This document shows, piece after piece, positions 1 through 11,789 of a DNA stretch of 64,000 nucleotides (positions within the stretch are counted from its first letter, which is position 1; the number at the start of each line of letters is the position of its first letter). Position numbers and translations under genes: made by a program. A model generated the notes under the pieces. The model was not told the origin of the DNA. It was given only the letters and a program-made list of their open reading frames with translations, and did not search any database. The stretch comes from Pontederia crassipes (lineage: Eukaryota > Streptophyta > Magnoliopsida > Commelinales > Pontederiaceae), in NCBI GenBank assembly GCA_030549335.1, contig CM060198.1:42820353-42884352 (forward strand). Direction: 5' to 3'.

Positions 1-454
1 TATTTGTTTGCATTCTCTCATGTTATCAAGGAATAGTGCATGTTATCAAGCATTAATTAGAAAACATTATATATGACATTGTTGAACCCCTACTCACATG
101 ATTGATTTATTTTGAACATTCCTGAAGTAGAACATAAAAACATAATCAACCCTGACTCGGAATCAAAGTGAGTGACATGTAAACTGATTGTGCCCATAAT
201 TCCACCTAGGATTTAGCATTTGTACCCTCCTACATGATGCTCAATAGATATTGAGCATTGTAGTAACAAGAGAATATGTAATAAATTTGCATCTCATAAT
301 TGCACTTCTCTTCTCTAATAATTTGGAGAATGCTTTTATATTTTTTAATAAATCTCCCAACTTACTCACTTAAAAAAAAGAGAAAAACTATAGGAAACTT
401 CTCTTCTCTATAAATAACTACTCCTTTGTCCCCTCACTTGAGGAAGACAAGAGT
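1..454. other. Unassigned AT-rich DNA
   Basis: No gene or clear repeat boundary is visible. Given the Athila/Tat-like 3' end that follows, this may be untranslated internal sequence of that element; that is inference from position only. Confidence 0.3.
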
Positions 455-921
455 ATGCCACTTATGGCACCACTAGCACCCAACAAGCCAAGTATTCTCA
501 AAAGGAAAGTGAGGAACGTGCCCAGTGGAAATCTTCTTTTTATTTTCAGTTTCCCATTTTACAAAAGAGGAGAAGTGGCAAAAAGGGGCCAAATGAAAAG
601 AGGATTAGTGAACCCAATGATAGGTAATTGTCCTCTACATGCTTAAATCAACCTTGAGTATCAATGCAAGTGAGGTGTTAATACGAGGTCTCAATGGATA
701 ATTATGTGGATGATCTATTTGCAGGATAGCTTTAATAAGCATCCAAAGAGCACATGCTTCAACGTTCCAAGTTAGGGGTTAACAAATTTTTAATGTGTAA
801 ATAATGTTCAAGTAAGGAAGTCTAAGGGCTGGGGAGATGTCATGCCACTTATAATGTGGTCAAGACCATAAGTTCCTATTTTTTTTCTTGAGGACTAGCA
901 AAGGCTTAGGTTTAAGGGAAT
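455..921 (+). mobile_element. 3' internal end of an Athila/Tat-like gypsy element, with polypurine tract
   Basis: This stretch leads directly into the LTR at 922. Near 885-920 it has the run 'gaggactagcaaaggctta' and then a purine-rich tract, a layout I know from the 3' internal end of Athila/Tat gypsy elements. A 63-codon open frame starts at 455, but its product is not recognisable and it is probably not a gene. The assignment rests on the polypurine tract and its position. Confidence 0.5.
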
Positions 922-1084
922 TGATAATTGAGTATTTATGCATTAAGTTTGGTGTGATTATCAACTTATTAGAGTTATATTTTTGACAATCTGATTATAT
1001 ATGTTAAAGAATTTGGAATCTACACCATTTCTTTACATGTTTCAGGAATTTTCAAGTGTCGACATTAAAGATGAGAAATCACGT

Positions 1085-1365
1085 GAAAAGGGAACAATAT
1101 GGTCAGACCATATTTTTCAACATACAATCGTATTGAAGATGGCCATGCCGTATTACGCTTGCAGCAGGAAATACGAGCAGATCATATCAAAAGAGCACCG
1201 AATCGTATCAACAACAGAGCGGTCGTATTACACTCATATAAGAAAATACGACCTGCTCGTATTGAAGCAAGCTAGCCCATATTGTTGTCTTCCAAACTGT
1301 ATCATTTTAAGGGAAAATATGGCCTGACCATAGCGCTTTGATTGCGGCCGTATTTTCCCGTGTTA
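1085..1365 (+). repeat. Clustered ATACGAC / CGTATT motifs in the LTR
   Basis: Within about 280 bp the motif CGTATT or its complement AATACG recurs many times (for example near 1127, 1149, 1170, 1223, 1245, 1257, 1350). The cluster lies just upstream of the TATA box. Similar motifs occur in the unrelated Tekay-like LTRs of this window. Confidence 0.5.
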
Positions 1366-1426
1366 GATCGTATTAGGATAATTTATGGGGTATTTGGGCA
1401 GTTTTGTAATACTAATTTAAGGGGAC

Positions 1427-1434
1427 TATAAAAG
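1427..1434 (+). promoter_or_regulatory. LTR TATA box (TATAAAAG)
   Basis: TATAAAAG lies in the middle of the Athila/Tat-like LTR, about 500 bp after its start. This is a plausible RNA polymerase II core promoter for the element. Confidence 0.45.
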
Positions 1435-2924
1435 AGATATTTGAGAGGGTGAAAAGGGGTCCAGACTTTGGTTCTGAGGAGATCAGGATGGTTGGAACGA
1501 ACTATGAATTTTCTCTATATTTTTTTATCTTTCTTAGACTTAATCTCATTCTCTTTTCATGAAATCCAATGTTTTGATGATGATTTCTTTCTCTATGCTT
1601 GGTTAAACTTCTTTTTCTAGGGTTTAATGAAACCTAGGATTGATCATTAGGGAATATTTTTATTTGATCTAATGTATTCTTTGTCTTTCATGTGCTTGGT
1701 GAAATGCTTATATTAGATTGGCCATCTCATGAAATGACTTAAGGTCTTGTTGATTATGAAAGTATTTCAAATGAATTACATGAAATGTATTATTTCTTAG
1801 AAATAAGGATAATCATTTTACTCATGAATCTCGGTTTATAATGCAATTAAAATAATTTAAATGACCACAAAAGTAGGCATTTATTATTTTAATTAGAATT
1901 GTATTTGCCTGAAAGGGACATGCAAGACTTTTGAAGATTGACTAGAGCACTCATGATTTCACTATCTTTAAAAACTTTATGATCAATACCCTAGGTGGTT
2001 TCAAAACCCTAGAATTTTTCTTCTATTAGTAATTATTGAACAATTATCATTGTCCTTTCATCATTCTCGATTTTCACGTGACCATTCTGTCTTTTAATTT
2101 TTATTTAGCTTTTATTATTATTTACCTCTTGTCTGGATGTTTAGATATAATTTAGAATCATATAATTCTAATACGACTCTTCCCTATGGGACGATATTTT
2201 ATATACTACGACAGTGATCCCGTATACTTGCAGGAGATTTGTTAATAGTCCACCGTCATTCACGAATCTATTGTTATTATCAAGGTTGTCAAGATCGGGA
2301 TCTTATATAAGATTGGAGGGGGGTCATAAGATCGAAGAAACTTCTTTTGCATTTTTATTGTTTATATTTCAAAAATTATTTTTTTTAAAAAAAAATCATG
2401 TACCGAATCTGATATGAATTTGAGCACGTAATAGCCAACGTGGTCTCAAGACATTACAGAAGGTATCAAAGGCTAAAGACTCCTTAGTTATTTATAAGTA
2501 AATAGAATAGAGTCCATATGAAACTTTCACGAGCAACCACTATAGCCAACAAGTAGGTTTTAATAATGATACTGCTTATTGAGCTCACACTTATTGGATT
2601 TTATTGTTTATTACTGGGTGAAGATGGATGCCTACCAAGTTGATGATCTTTTGTAAACTTTTTCATGGCCTAAGAAGTGAATGTCAACGGGCCAACCGGC
2701 AGTCCCAAAGCACATAGGAAAATGGCCAAGCAGCCCAAGATCATAGAGTAAATAAATAATATATGGGCCAATGGACACTATGAGGAACAATAGAGGCATG
2801 AATCACCACCTCATGAATCTCGTCCAACGTATATAGAATATATCAATACCTCAAGTCATGACACGTCTCCTTACGAAAGAGGCCATTAAATGTTTTATTA
2901 GATTATAGCCTCCCCAATTTGACC

Positions 2925-3620
2925 AGATAGGTGACTTCGAGGAAGCCTATGTATAGGTGGCTAGAGAAAATTAATCAAACCCTATTCAAGATAGACTACG
3001 GTGAGAACTATAAGACTATTTGTGCCACGAGATGTTTTGCAAGTGACACTAGGAGTTGGTGGAGAAAAACAAAAGCTACAACATTCTCTAGACATGATGT
3101 GATTCCATGGAGAAAATTTAAAAGGATATTTAAAGATCATCATTTACCTGCTTCCCAAAGGGCCAAAAAAACAATAGGACTACTCGAAGCTACAACAGGG
3201 TACTATGATAGTCAATCAATACTTGACAGACAATAGTTGGAGAGAAATTGCGTCAAACGGTGGGTCAAAGGTCCCGAGCTGAGTTTCCGAGAAGGATAAA
3301 GCATTGTAATTGGCAGATTGGTGAAGAGTTCTCTACCAAACTTGAAAATGAAAACATAGTAAATGTAATCCAATATAGAATCAAACACATCCAACTATTA
3401 TAAAAAGCGTACTCGAAATAAGGATAGAAGGTAGGAAAGGCGAGAGAAGCGCCACAAAGATGACCTCAACCGAGGAAGGCCCTATCCAATGGGGAATGAG
3501 CCTCAACCAACTAGAAAGCCATGCAATCAATGTCATAGAATGCATCTCACTGAATGTTATTGGAAGACAGTAGCATGCCCTAAATTGTGAAAATATGGAC
3601 CACTTTGCAAGAGGTTACAA
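2925..3620 (+). pseudogene. Gypsy gag pseudogene with zinc knuckle
   Basis: Gag would form the virus-like particle of the retrotransposon. Translation from about 2931 gives a Retrotrans_gag-like stretch: 'RWLEKINQTL', an aromatic SWW motif followed by 'KATTFS', then 'WRKFKRIFKDHHLP'. The frame stops at 3236. In another frame a CX2CX3HX3C knuckle is coded at 3522-3557 (CNQCHRMHLTEC), followed by the remains of a second knuckle near 3583-3625. The order of the two knuckles matches Tekay-like gag. Several frameshifts and stops make it non-functional. Confidence 0.65.
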
Positions 3621-4083
3621 TTAACCAAAGCATGTTAGACTTTCACAGCAAAAGAAGGATAGCCCTTCAAGGATGGTGCAAAAATCATCTAAATTGCTTG
3701 ATATGTTAAGGATCACATAACTTGAAGCTTAACTATGTCTAAATTGTAACATTCATTTTCAATAGACTTTGGACAATTTAGAGTTATCCAAAAAGCATTT
3801 GTTATATCAAATGAATAGATCTCATAGTTTACTTTCCACAAGACGAAGGATGACTTCAATCAAAAAGTGTATAAAGTTATACTAAGAACATATGACTCAT
3901 CATTTACGAAAAAAATGAAAAGCAAAGGAAAGTTGAAACTACTAGAAACACATATATAACAATATTTTTAAGGAGGTTGTCAATTAGTTGGTAATCATAA
4001 TGTACCACAACTATTCAGTATTGGGAACCCAATAGGTAAAATGATGGATTGTGCACATAATAGAATGGGTGAATGAAAAAATT

Positions 4084-4376
4084 CACTACAAGAAAACATA
4101 ACTTAAGTGAAGGAAAATTGTAACGAAAAAATCATCACAAAAATGTGAGTGGTCAATCTTTTAATTTTTTTTCTAAAATTTTAACGTCAATTTTGTGATG
4201 GAATTGTGATCACAAAACATTCGACATATCACAAATTTATGACAAAAGTTTTTTATGGCTTAATTAATTGTGACCAATAGTTTTATCACAGATTTGTCAT
4301 ATATTATTATCAGTGATAGATTTTCACCCTTTTGTGATAGAAATTTCCATCACAATAGCTTTATTTTCTTGTAATG
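4084..4376 (+). mobile_element. Non-autonomous CACTA element, 293 bp
   Basis: The left end is CACTACAAGAAAA and the right end TTTTCTTGTAATG, an inverted pair with one mismatch. The three bases on each side are ATT, a perfect 3-bp target duplication as expected for CACTA elements. The inside has no coding sequence but holds many 'tcacaa / ttgtgat' subterminal-type repeats on both strands. It sits inside the dead gypsy element, between its gag and reverse transcriptase remnants. Confidence 0.85.
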
Positions 4377-4429
4377 ATTCAAAGTGCATTGTAAGTTGAT
4401 GACAGACATGCTACTATATTGAATAACTC

Positions 4430-5200
4430 GATGGGGATCAACGACATGTTTGACCAATTATCTTCGACAAAAATGATTTCAAAGGTCGATATGAGAAGTA
4501 GCTACCATTAGCTTCGGATAGCCAATGATGAAGTATCGAAGACAATGTACAGAACAAAATATGACCACTACGAGTTTCTAATGATGCTTTTCGTGTTGAC
4601 CAATGCATCAATAGCCTTCATGAATTTTATGAACAAAGTGTTTAGGCCATATTTGTACAAGTTGTTGATAGTGTTTATCGACGACATCCATCTCTATTCA
4701 GCACAAATTATATGTTAAATTCTCAAAGTGCAAATTTTAGCTAAATGAGATAATGTTCCTCAAGCACATCATCAGCAAGGGTGGTGAATAAATTGATCCT
4801 ACAAAGGTGGAAGTTGTAGCCAATTGGACCTAGACAAAAATGTATAATCATGAGCTTCCTCAGACTTGCTAGATACTGTTAGAAGTACATTCATGACTTC
4901 TTCGAGATCGCATAACCATTGATGAGCCTCACCAAGAAAGTCGGAAAATTTGAATGGTCCAAAAAATGTCAAGATAGTTTTAAAAAATTAATGACAATAT
5001 TGACCACGATGCCTATTTTAAGGATACCTTTAGGCCAATGAGATTATTTCATCCACAACGATGAATGTGGCACAGATTAAGGGCTCCTTGATGCAACATG
5101 GCAAGTTGATTGCATATGCATCAAGGTAATTGAAAATGTATGAAAGGAATTACTCGACAACGATCTTGATCGATTGCATCATCAAAGTCAGTCTCGTGAC
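4430..5200 (+). pseudogene. Gypsy reverse transcriptase-RNase H pseudogene
   Basis: The polyprotein part that copies the element RNA into DNA. From about 4438 one frame reads 'INDMFDQLSSTKMISKVDMR' and then 'SSYHQLRIANDE'. Next come 'KTMYRTKYDHYEFLMM', an AFMNFMNKVF-like segment and 'VFIDDI'. The last is the YXDD-box region written FIDD, as in many gypsy elements. From 4920 the RNase H segment follows ('KKVGKFEWSKKCQDSFKKL'), then after a frameshift a segment reading 'AYASR'. Stops and shifts break it in several places. No integrase follows, so the element cannot transpose on its own. Confidence 0.8.
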
Positions 5201-5402
5201 CAAGAATGATGGTTTAAGAATATTGGAGCAACCGAACTTGAATGAAGATCAATCTAACACATGCAGAGCAACCAATCACGATCTTGGAGTACCAAACTAA
5301 GCATATGAAGAATAAGATGATTCCCATGTTAAAGGTTGCTTAGACATATCATAGAGATAAAAATGCCACCTACAAATTAAAGTAGAGGATGTATTTACAT
5401 TC

Positions 5403-5433
5403 TATAAAAATTTGAGGACGAATTTATTTTTAA
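5403..5433 (+). promoter_or_regulatory. Polypurine tract region before the 3' LTR
   Basis: 'tttgaggacgaattt' followed by a purine-rich stretch ends directly at TGTAATGACC, the LTR start. In a working element this primes plus-strand synthesis. Confidence 0.55.
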
Positions 5434-5732
5434 TGAGGTTATGATGTAATGACCTCAAATTTCAGAAAAAATAATATTTTATTCTAGAAAATATGGCTGG
5501 TAAATTATTGAATTAATTAATTCCTAAATTAAGGAAAAATAGAGAAAAAGTTGGAAGAGATAACAAGGAATTTGAGTAAAGATGGATTTTGATAAGTATG
5601 CTTATGGAATAATTAGTTTAAATTCATATTTAATTAAATATGAATAATTATAATGGGTAATTATTGATGGATAGTCATGATTAATAAAAAAATAGTCCAT
5701 AACCCAATTGGATAAATTTCCTAACTAGAGAC

Positions 5733-5740
5733 TATAAATA
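5733..5740 (+). promoter_or_regulatory. LTR TATA box (TATAAATA)
   Basis: TATAAATA followed by 'gtacttaaagggt'. The sibling LTR has the same box and a similar downstream sequence at 39997, which supports function as the LTR promoter. Confidence 0.5.
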
Positions 5741-6064
5741 GTACTTAAAGGGTAGCTGAAAATTCTTAACAGCCAAATTGAATTTTTGCACATATTTTCA
5801 CATGAACCGAGGCATTTTAGAGAGCAGTTGATGGCCCATTTTGAAATTCTCACATATATAAGAGATCGTCATTCAAGTGACGACATGGATTTTGGAACGA
5901 TATCGTGCGTGAATCATCGGCCAAAGTTCTACATTCATGCAGCAAGTACATGACAGAGCCCTAATTGATTTATTAGTCAACTTAAGGTACATAGGGGATC
6001 CTTTATATCGATGATTTCATTGACATTGAACCTTGGACTCATGTACTTTGTACTAAGATTAATT

Positions 6065-6524
6065 TGGTAACGACTCGACATTTGAGGGACAAAAGTATCG
6101 ATTAAATAGTCCTACATGAGCAAAATATTCAAATGGTCATGGGCTTATATGTAGCTATCCTCTTACCTATCAAGATGTGTGTTTAAATTCGTGTGGACCA
6201 AAAGTTCAAAGAAAATAATATTTTGATTGTTCGTTATAATGTTCCCCCTTAGGGAGCTCAATTTTCATTGATCAATCATTGTTAGCCCATGGCTTGTGTT
6301 TCCCACTTGATAGAAGTTTGCACACAAGGTCAATTTTGATACCATTATGTAACACCCTTCGATCCAATCAAGATATTATTTGCTTCGGAATTTTGTGCCA
6401 CACGAATTTATAATGTGTCTTGATGGGTTAATGGAGTAGCCAAATATAAGTTCATGACGACCTCTATATTTCTCTCATGTGAAATTATTCAAATGATACC
6501 CTCCTCAGACCTCGGATCATTACA
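6065..6524. mobile_element. 460-bp element with inverted LTR-like arms
   Basis: Two arms of about 175 bp (6065-6239 and 6348-6524) are inverted copies of each other, diverged. Shared blocks include 'aaattcgtgtgg' with 'ccacacgaattt', and 'aataatattttgattg' with its complement near 6375. Read on the minus strand, the right arm looks like a small LTR: it starts TGTAATGATCC, ends GGTGTTACA and is followed by TGGTATCA, a tRNA-Met primer-site start. The flanks TAATT and TAGTT match at 4 of 5 bases, as a 5-bp target duplication would. No coding sequence. It is inserted in LTR family B. Confidence 0.6.
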
Positions 6525-6639
6525 TAGTTTTTGCATTGATTGGAATTGTTATTGCATTGAAAGAATGGTCAAAAAATTGTGTGAGAGCACATTTTCTTAA
6601 CGATAGCAAAACTCATCCTCCATTTCATGTCCCGCCCAA

Positions 6640-7000
6640 TTCAAGGGAACCCATGTGCGAATCGGACTTGATCAGGCCGAGTTGGTACAAACCCGACTAG
6701 AGTCATGGGAGAGTGCAACCCGGGTTCTATTAATATGAGCACATCACATTGACGGTCGTTAGGTTAGATTGAATTCCCAACTATCGATTTGGGTTCCGTG
6801 ATCTAAGGCTGATCAGGAGAAGGACGAGCCAATCTGTCTCAGGTTCATCACCAACTCGGCCCTGTTTCGACATAGAAGGCTAATGGACATGAACTGGGCC
6901 AACTTGGCTCGAGTTCTCATTACACCCATACCGGGTTTCACTTGGATGAGGTAAACTAGGCATTTGGGAACATGGCTTAGGTTATCCACGACATGGGTCC
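6640..7000. repeat. GC-rich 'acccgggttc' minisatellite in LTR B
   Basis: Degenerate units with 'cccgggttc', 'ggccgagttgg', 'aactcggccc' and 'cgggtttcac' recur every 50-60 bp. The sibling LTR has the same array at 40420-40915, so it belongs to the LTR family. Confidence 0.5.
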
Positions 7001-7200
7001 TGTCCAAGAAGGTTAAAAGTATATTTTTTTACATATTTATGTATATTTAGATGCATTTTACATAATATTGATTGATCATGATTATAGTATTGATATATTG
7101 ACCATATTATAAATGTTACGATTGGTCTAGTAGTCTTTTAAATAAAATAAAAATATGTAATTGAAATTGATAAAAATAGATGTCCTTGGTAAATAAGATA

Positions 7201-8892
7201 AAACCTCCAAGGCTTCCATTTCCATTTGCCAAGAGACAAAGGTGGCACTTTCGTTGAACAGTAAATGAAGAGGTGTCTATCTTCGTCGCCACGATGAGAA
7301 AACTGTATAATATAATCAAATCTACCAAAAAGCTACGAATGAAGCCGCGCATTTCTGACACTTGTGCATTTTTATATCTTTCTTGTCCACGCAACATAAC
7401 AAGAAGCCAATGCAAGCACTATGCATGTTGTTTAATTGTCTTCGTCAGAGATGAATGGGAAATATAAACCTTACGAGAGCTTTTTTAATCTAATAGATCT
7501 CACAGAAGTCTAATCATGGGATCGGATTCATAATTAAGTATGTTAGTAACTATTGTACATTGTTCCGGTTAATCAAGGCAACAGATACACCTTTTATCGA
7601 GAACAGTAGTATATATAATCAGTTCCCGAGAAGAGAATATTAAAAATAAAGCTTTAGAAGCTCCTGCATGTGTGATCTTGTGATCCATTAGCATAACGTA
7701 AATTTATATATAGTCTTCGGTCAATGTATCATCAACCCTAGTCAACAGCTCAAGTGGTACTGATCTCATAAGGTGATCTGTTACTAAATGACAACTTGAT
7801 CACACAGGTGTTTACAAAACATAGGATCGTTGTCGTGTGGATGGATTCCTCTAGGAACTTCATAACTTATGCATCATGCAGGGGCCTCTATCATGTGCCA
7901 CGCTTGTTTAAATTAAACATCGTTGTGGACATATTAATTATTCTTCACTAGGAGACCGACATATTTAAGTTGCAAGAAAATCTAGTGGCTATTTATTTAC
8001 TTTCCCTTTTTTGTATAGGAAACTTAAGGACCTACTCATCTTCTTGAACTTCTGAAGCATATCCTATTTCCAATCAAAATACTTCAATTAATAGTAACAA
8101 AAAAAAACTTCAATTAATTACCTTTTTACGGATAAAGAAAAAGTATGAAGGATAAATGTGGAAGAAATCATGTGATCCTTGAACTAGTAGACTAGTAGTA
8201 GTGAAACATTTGTAAATACAACATGTAAATTATTTTTCAAGATACATGTTCAATAACGATTTCAGTGAACAGATATTTGGCTAATTATTAAGAAGTCAAT
8301 TGCAGAATATTACTGACTTCTAATATTCTCAGTCCCAGGATTCTAATTTCTTTCACCGGTGAAAGAAAATTCAAAAGATGTGGATGTTCTAAATTTATGT
8401 GTTCGGTGTGTTGATGTTGACGCCTGGTAAGATGAACATCAACCTCAAGCACGTAGCTAGCATTATTAACCACGCGTTATTCACTAACGTTCAATGCCGG
8501 AAGACATGTACATATGATTCAAAACTGAAGGTCATCTCTCCAAACAAGAATATAACTAGTGCATATAAGTTGTATTAGTATAGAATCCTAAACAGTAAAC
8601 TTGTTTAATGGATATAACAATGTTAAGAATATATAATTATTATATTATTATTTTTAATGACTAAAATTTTTAAAAAAATTGTTTAGCACATTAATTTTAA
8701 CATGTGCTTGAGACAGAGTTCAAACCTCATTAAATTTTTATTAAAAAATATTTTTCTCTCTCAGTTATTATTTATTGTTCACGTGTGGTAAACTATATTA
8801 AATCAAAATTATCAGCATATGAAAAGGAGTGTTAAAAATATAAAATATTAACATTAAAAGTTAAAAAGATATCTAATCAATAAAAAAAGAAG
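7201..8892. other. Gene-free AT-rich DNA
   Basis: No coding region longer than about 100 codons and no recognisable product on either strand. The two opposite open frames at 7116-7467 overlap each other and resemble nothing I know. A stretch near 8650-8830 has features of a common dispersed plant repeat ('agagttcaaacctcattaa'), without clear ends. Confidence 0.5.
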
Positions 8893-8975
8893 ATGGAAAA
8901 CAAAAATTTGGTGGATCCCCTCTCTGAATCAGAGGAAACAAAAGTTTGATGGATCACCTCTTTGAATCAGAGGGG
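8893..8975 (+). repeat. Tandem duplication, unit about 40 bp, 2 copies
   Basis: The phrase 'aaacaaaa(a/g)tttg(g/a)tggatc' plus 'cctct(c/t)tgaatcagagg' occurs twice side by side with few differences. Confidence 0.7.
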
Positions 8976-9238
8976 CCCCAAAATAAGTGCACCGTTCTCT
9001 ATGGCCGCTTGTCATGTGCCCCAAAAGCCAAGACAGGCCAGGGATCGTTCAGGTCGGTGTCTCTCAACAACCATCCATGTATATATGCATGAAAACTCGA
9101 ATACTTGTCAAGTCACTACTGAAAGATGCTCTATCTGCACACGCGGAAGAGAGCTGAAGAAGTTTGTGCGTGTGTGTTGCTGGTCCTGTCGTTGCATGCA
9201 TGCCGCTGTTGATGCTCGCCGCTTCCTCCAATCAGTTG

Positions 9239-9313
9239 ATTCTCTCTCTCTCTCTCTCTCTCTCTCCCTCTCCCTCTCTCTCTCTCTATATATCTATCTA
9301 TCTATCTATCTCT
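9239..9313. repeat. Compound microsatellite (CT)n-(TATC)n
   Basis: A long CT run, interrupted by CCCTCTCC, passes into TATA and then about five TATC units. It explains the Ser-Leu-rich open frame crossing 8962-9420, which is not a credible gene. Confidence 0.9.
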
Positions 9314-11789
9314 CGGTATCTGTAAATTTATGCAGGTCGCCATGCACAAGCAGACAGTGGCACGGGAAGGCCGACAGCAATGCTGGGATGGTGGCATTTA
9401 ACCATCTTGGACGGATTTGAAAACTGTGAGAATGATTCATCTGGAGGGCCCAAAGTCCAATCATGGCGGTGGCTGCATTCTGTTAAACCTTTGGGAGTTT
9501 TAGACTGGTTCATCTCGGCTGAGATCAAGAATACGTAAATGGCGAGGCAATTCAACTGCTCATATTTTCATTCTACTTTTTACTGTTTTTGTTATTATTC
9601 TATAGTTTTAAGAAAGCCAAATAAAAACCAAAAATGTCTTAGGTTGTAATTTGATGAATTAAAATTATAATATACTACTTCTATGGATTTTATATGCTAA
9701 GCGGTTGAATAAAAAACGAGGTTCTCAACAATAATTTTTGTAGTAGTACTTTTCATAAAAGTTTCATGCCACCTTAGGTTGACAAAGAGTTATCAACTCT
9801 TTAGTTGATGGAAGCAACATGTTTTTAAATTAATCGTGGTATTTAGAAGAGTACTGACTAATCTATGAGTAACTGAGAAATGTAATTAATCCTTTTTTAA
9901 GTATTAATTTCATTTTTTTCTCTTTTGGGCCTCTATATTGAGATTTTAATCATTTCAATCAAATATATATATGTTCTAATTTTTTTTCGGTTGTCATCAT
10001 CCCAATATTTAGGAGAGTTGCTCCTAACTCATGTAGACAGTTTTCCACCGCTTGTTGTGACATGAGATTCTCGGTCAAAATATCTTAGATACACAAGTAA
10101 TCGAATTCGAAAATTTATTTGAGCAAAACTAGATGGCTTGCCTTGGCGCATGATCAATTAAGTGTTGATAGAGTGATTGATTTCTCCATTGTGACAAGAG
10201 TTCAAATCTCACAGATAATTTCATTTTCAAACTTATTCTTAAGAGCTACTTTCCGCCAGAAATAAGAGTGGTATGATTTTGGGGAATTTCGATAATTTGA
10301 ATATTTCCGACGCATTGAGTGGCTGTATATAGGCAACATTCTCATACTCCCACAAATTTAGAAAATTATATCCATGATTAATTTGAACATATGCAATCAG
10401 TTTAACGACTCGGTCATAAGGCCAAAGTGATGCAATTGAAAATTTTAGATTTTATCTTATAAAGGTTTAAGTAAAAGGGTACAAGCAAAGGTAAGACATA
10501 TAGGCATGGCATGACATGTGTGATATGACATGACATCGCAAATGTCTGTAGAATTTGGATCAAACAAACATAAAGAAAAGGTCCCACACAAGCAACTTAT
10601 ATCTATCATGACTCCCCTTCCACCTGTTTACATTTATCAATGCATATTACATATGATACAAGAGAACATACACATCATACATTGTCGAGGAAACTTCTCT
10701 CTGAAAGTAAAACCAGCCTAGCTCGGCCCCATTCCGTAAACCTTCTTCGGATTTGTGTAGCCAAATTCACCCGACCAAGAACATGTTAGAAGTGGACTTT
10801 TGGTGCTTCTAAAATACATGCATCCAAAGTGTACATTATATACATCTATAGCTAGGCAGTTTTTTCTTTTTTTTTCCTTTTGTGAACATATGTATCAATC
10901 GGCCACCTTCTTTATATAATTGATTGGGGGTTGGAGGGATATATAGAACTCCATCAGTCATGAAGGTCGGGAGAGCAGTAGACCAAATTAGAGCAGTGTG
11001 GACCAGCCGTACGTGTACATATGTATAGAGGTATATTTGTTTATATCGTCCAAGTGGCTAGGTGTTATGAAGGGTTCCATCGTTCCACGGGTGCACCCAC
11101 AAACCATGCAACCAATTGATCAAATTAAAATGCGTAGGTACGTAGCCTTAAATATGGAGCTACGAGACTAGCGAATAGTTCCGAGGACATGGCGTGTCTC
11201 CTTCTCGCATGCACGATGTGACCCGCGTGGTCTCATGGCCGAGAGAAAACGCGACGATGCATGGACGTCCAGGTCATCTCAATCCTCTCCCAGCTTTTCT
11301 TTTGCTCCCTTGTGTGTGAGATGGCATTAAAAAAACAACAAAACTTACTTTTCCTGTCTTCTTGAGTTGAAAGTGCGTAGTAAATGCTTGATTGGAATTC
11401 GGCGCTCTTTTTTAATAAGTAATTCGGCAGTTTAGTCACTTGATTGGAATTCAATTGAATATCAGCGATATATTAAAAAAATGAATAAAATAGGTGTCTT
11501 TTAAAAGAAAAAACATCGTGTTCCCTATCCCTTTAATAGTTGGATTGAAATATTTTAATTTATTCAGTAAAAATTTGTAATCTGATCTGAAGAAAAAAAA
11601 AGGAATACAATGTCGCTTCTTTGAAAAAGAAATATCGTTATTGAGTTCTTAAAAAATAGCAATTAAATTAAAATATTAATTAATAACATATAAAATATAT
11701 TAATTTTTTATATAATTATTTGGTAAATATAATGATAATAATTAATTTGTGATGTTTTCTTTTGGATAATAATTATATGCTGTCGGCCG
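9314..11789. other. Gene-free DNA
   Basis: Short open frames only. Around 10130-10240 'gagttcaaatctcac' resembles a tRNA B box and might belong to a tRNA-derived SINE, but no A box, tail or target duplication could be set. Nothing else recognised. Confidence 0.4.

Larger units (their letters stand above)
922..2232 (+). mobile_element. LTR of an Athila/Tat-like gypsy element (3' LTR)
   Basis: The LTR starts TGATAATTGAG right after the purine tract and ends near 'cccgtatacttgca', a terminus typical of this clade. It contains a TATA box at 1427, a U5-like stretch with 'ctagggtttaatgaaacct', and the 'tatgggacgatatttta' segment common close to Athila/Tat LTR ends. No target duplication can be checked because the 5' LTR lies outside the window. 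About 1.3 kb. Confidence 0.6.
2256..7200 (+). mobile_element. Degenerate gypsy retrotransposon, deleted and interrupted
   Basis: The order is as expected for a gypsy element: a possible 5' LTR remnant ending in CATTACA at 2455, a primer-site-like 'ggtatcaaaggc' at once after it, gag (2925-3620), reverse transcriptase and RNase H (4430-5200), a purine tract with 'tttgaggacgaattt' near 5405, and a 3' LTR starting TGTAATGACC at 5434. Protease and integrase are not found and the internal region is only about 3 kb, so large deletions have occurred. The 'gaggacgaattt' run before the LTR is characteristic of Tekay/Del-type elements. The right end of the LTR is set only by the last similarity to the copy at 39607-41330. 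Confidence 0.65.
5434..7200 (+). mobile_element. 3' LTR of the gypsy remnant (family B), interrupted
   Basis: It begins TGTAATGACC after the purine tract. Inside are a TATA box at 5733, a nested 460-bp element (6065-6524) and a GC-rich array of 'acccgggttc' type repeats (6640-7000). A second copy of this LTR family lies at 39607-41330. The two share the segment around the TATA box, the array and a late 'atagatgtc..aggtaaataag' segment. The exact 3' end is not visible. Confidence 0.55.

Noticed and set aside
8962-9420. 152-codon frame with a Ser/Leu run
   Set aside because: Crosses a CT microsatellite; the rest has no recognisable similarity or gene context.
10130-10240. tRNA-derived SINE
   Set aside because: Only a B-box-like 'gagttcaaatctc' is present; no A box, tail or target duplication could be placed.
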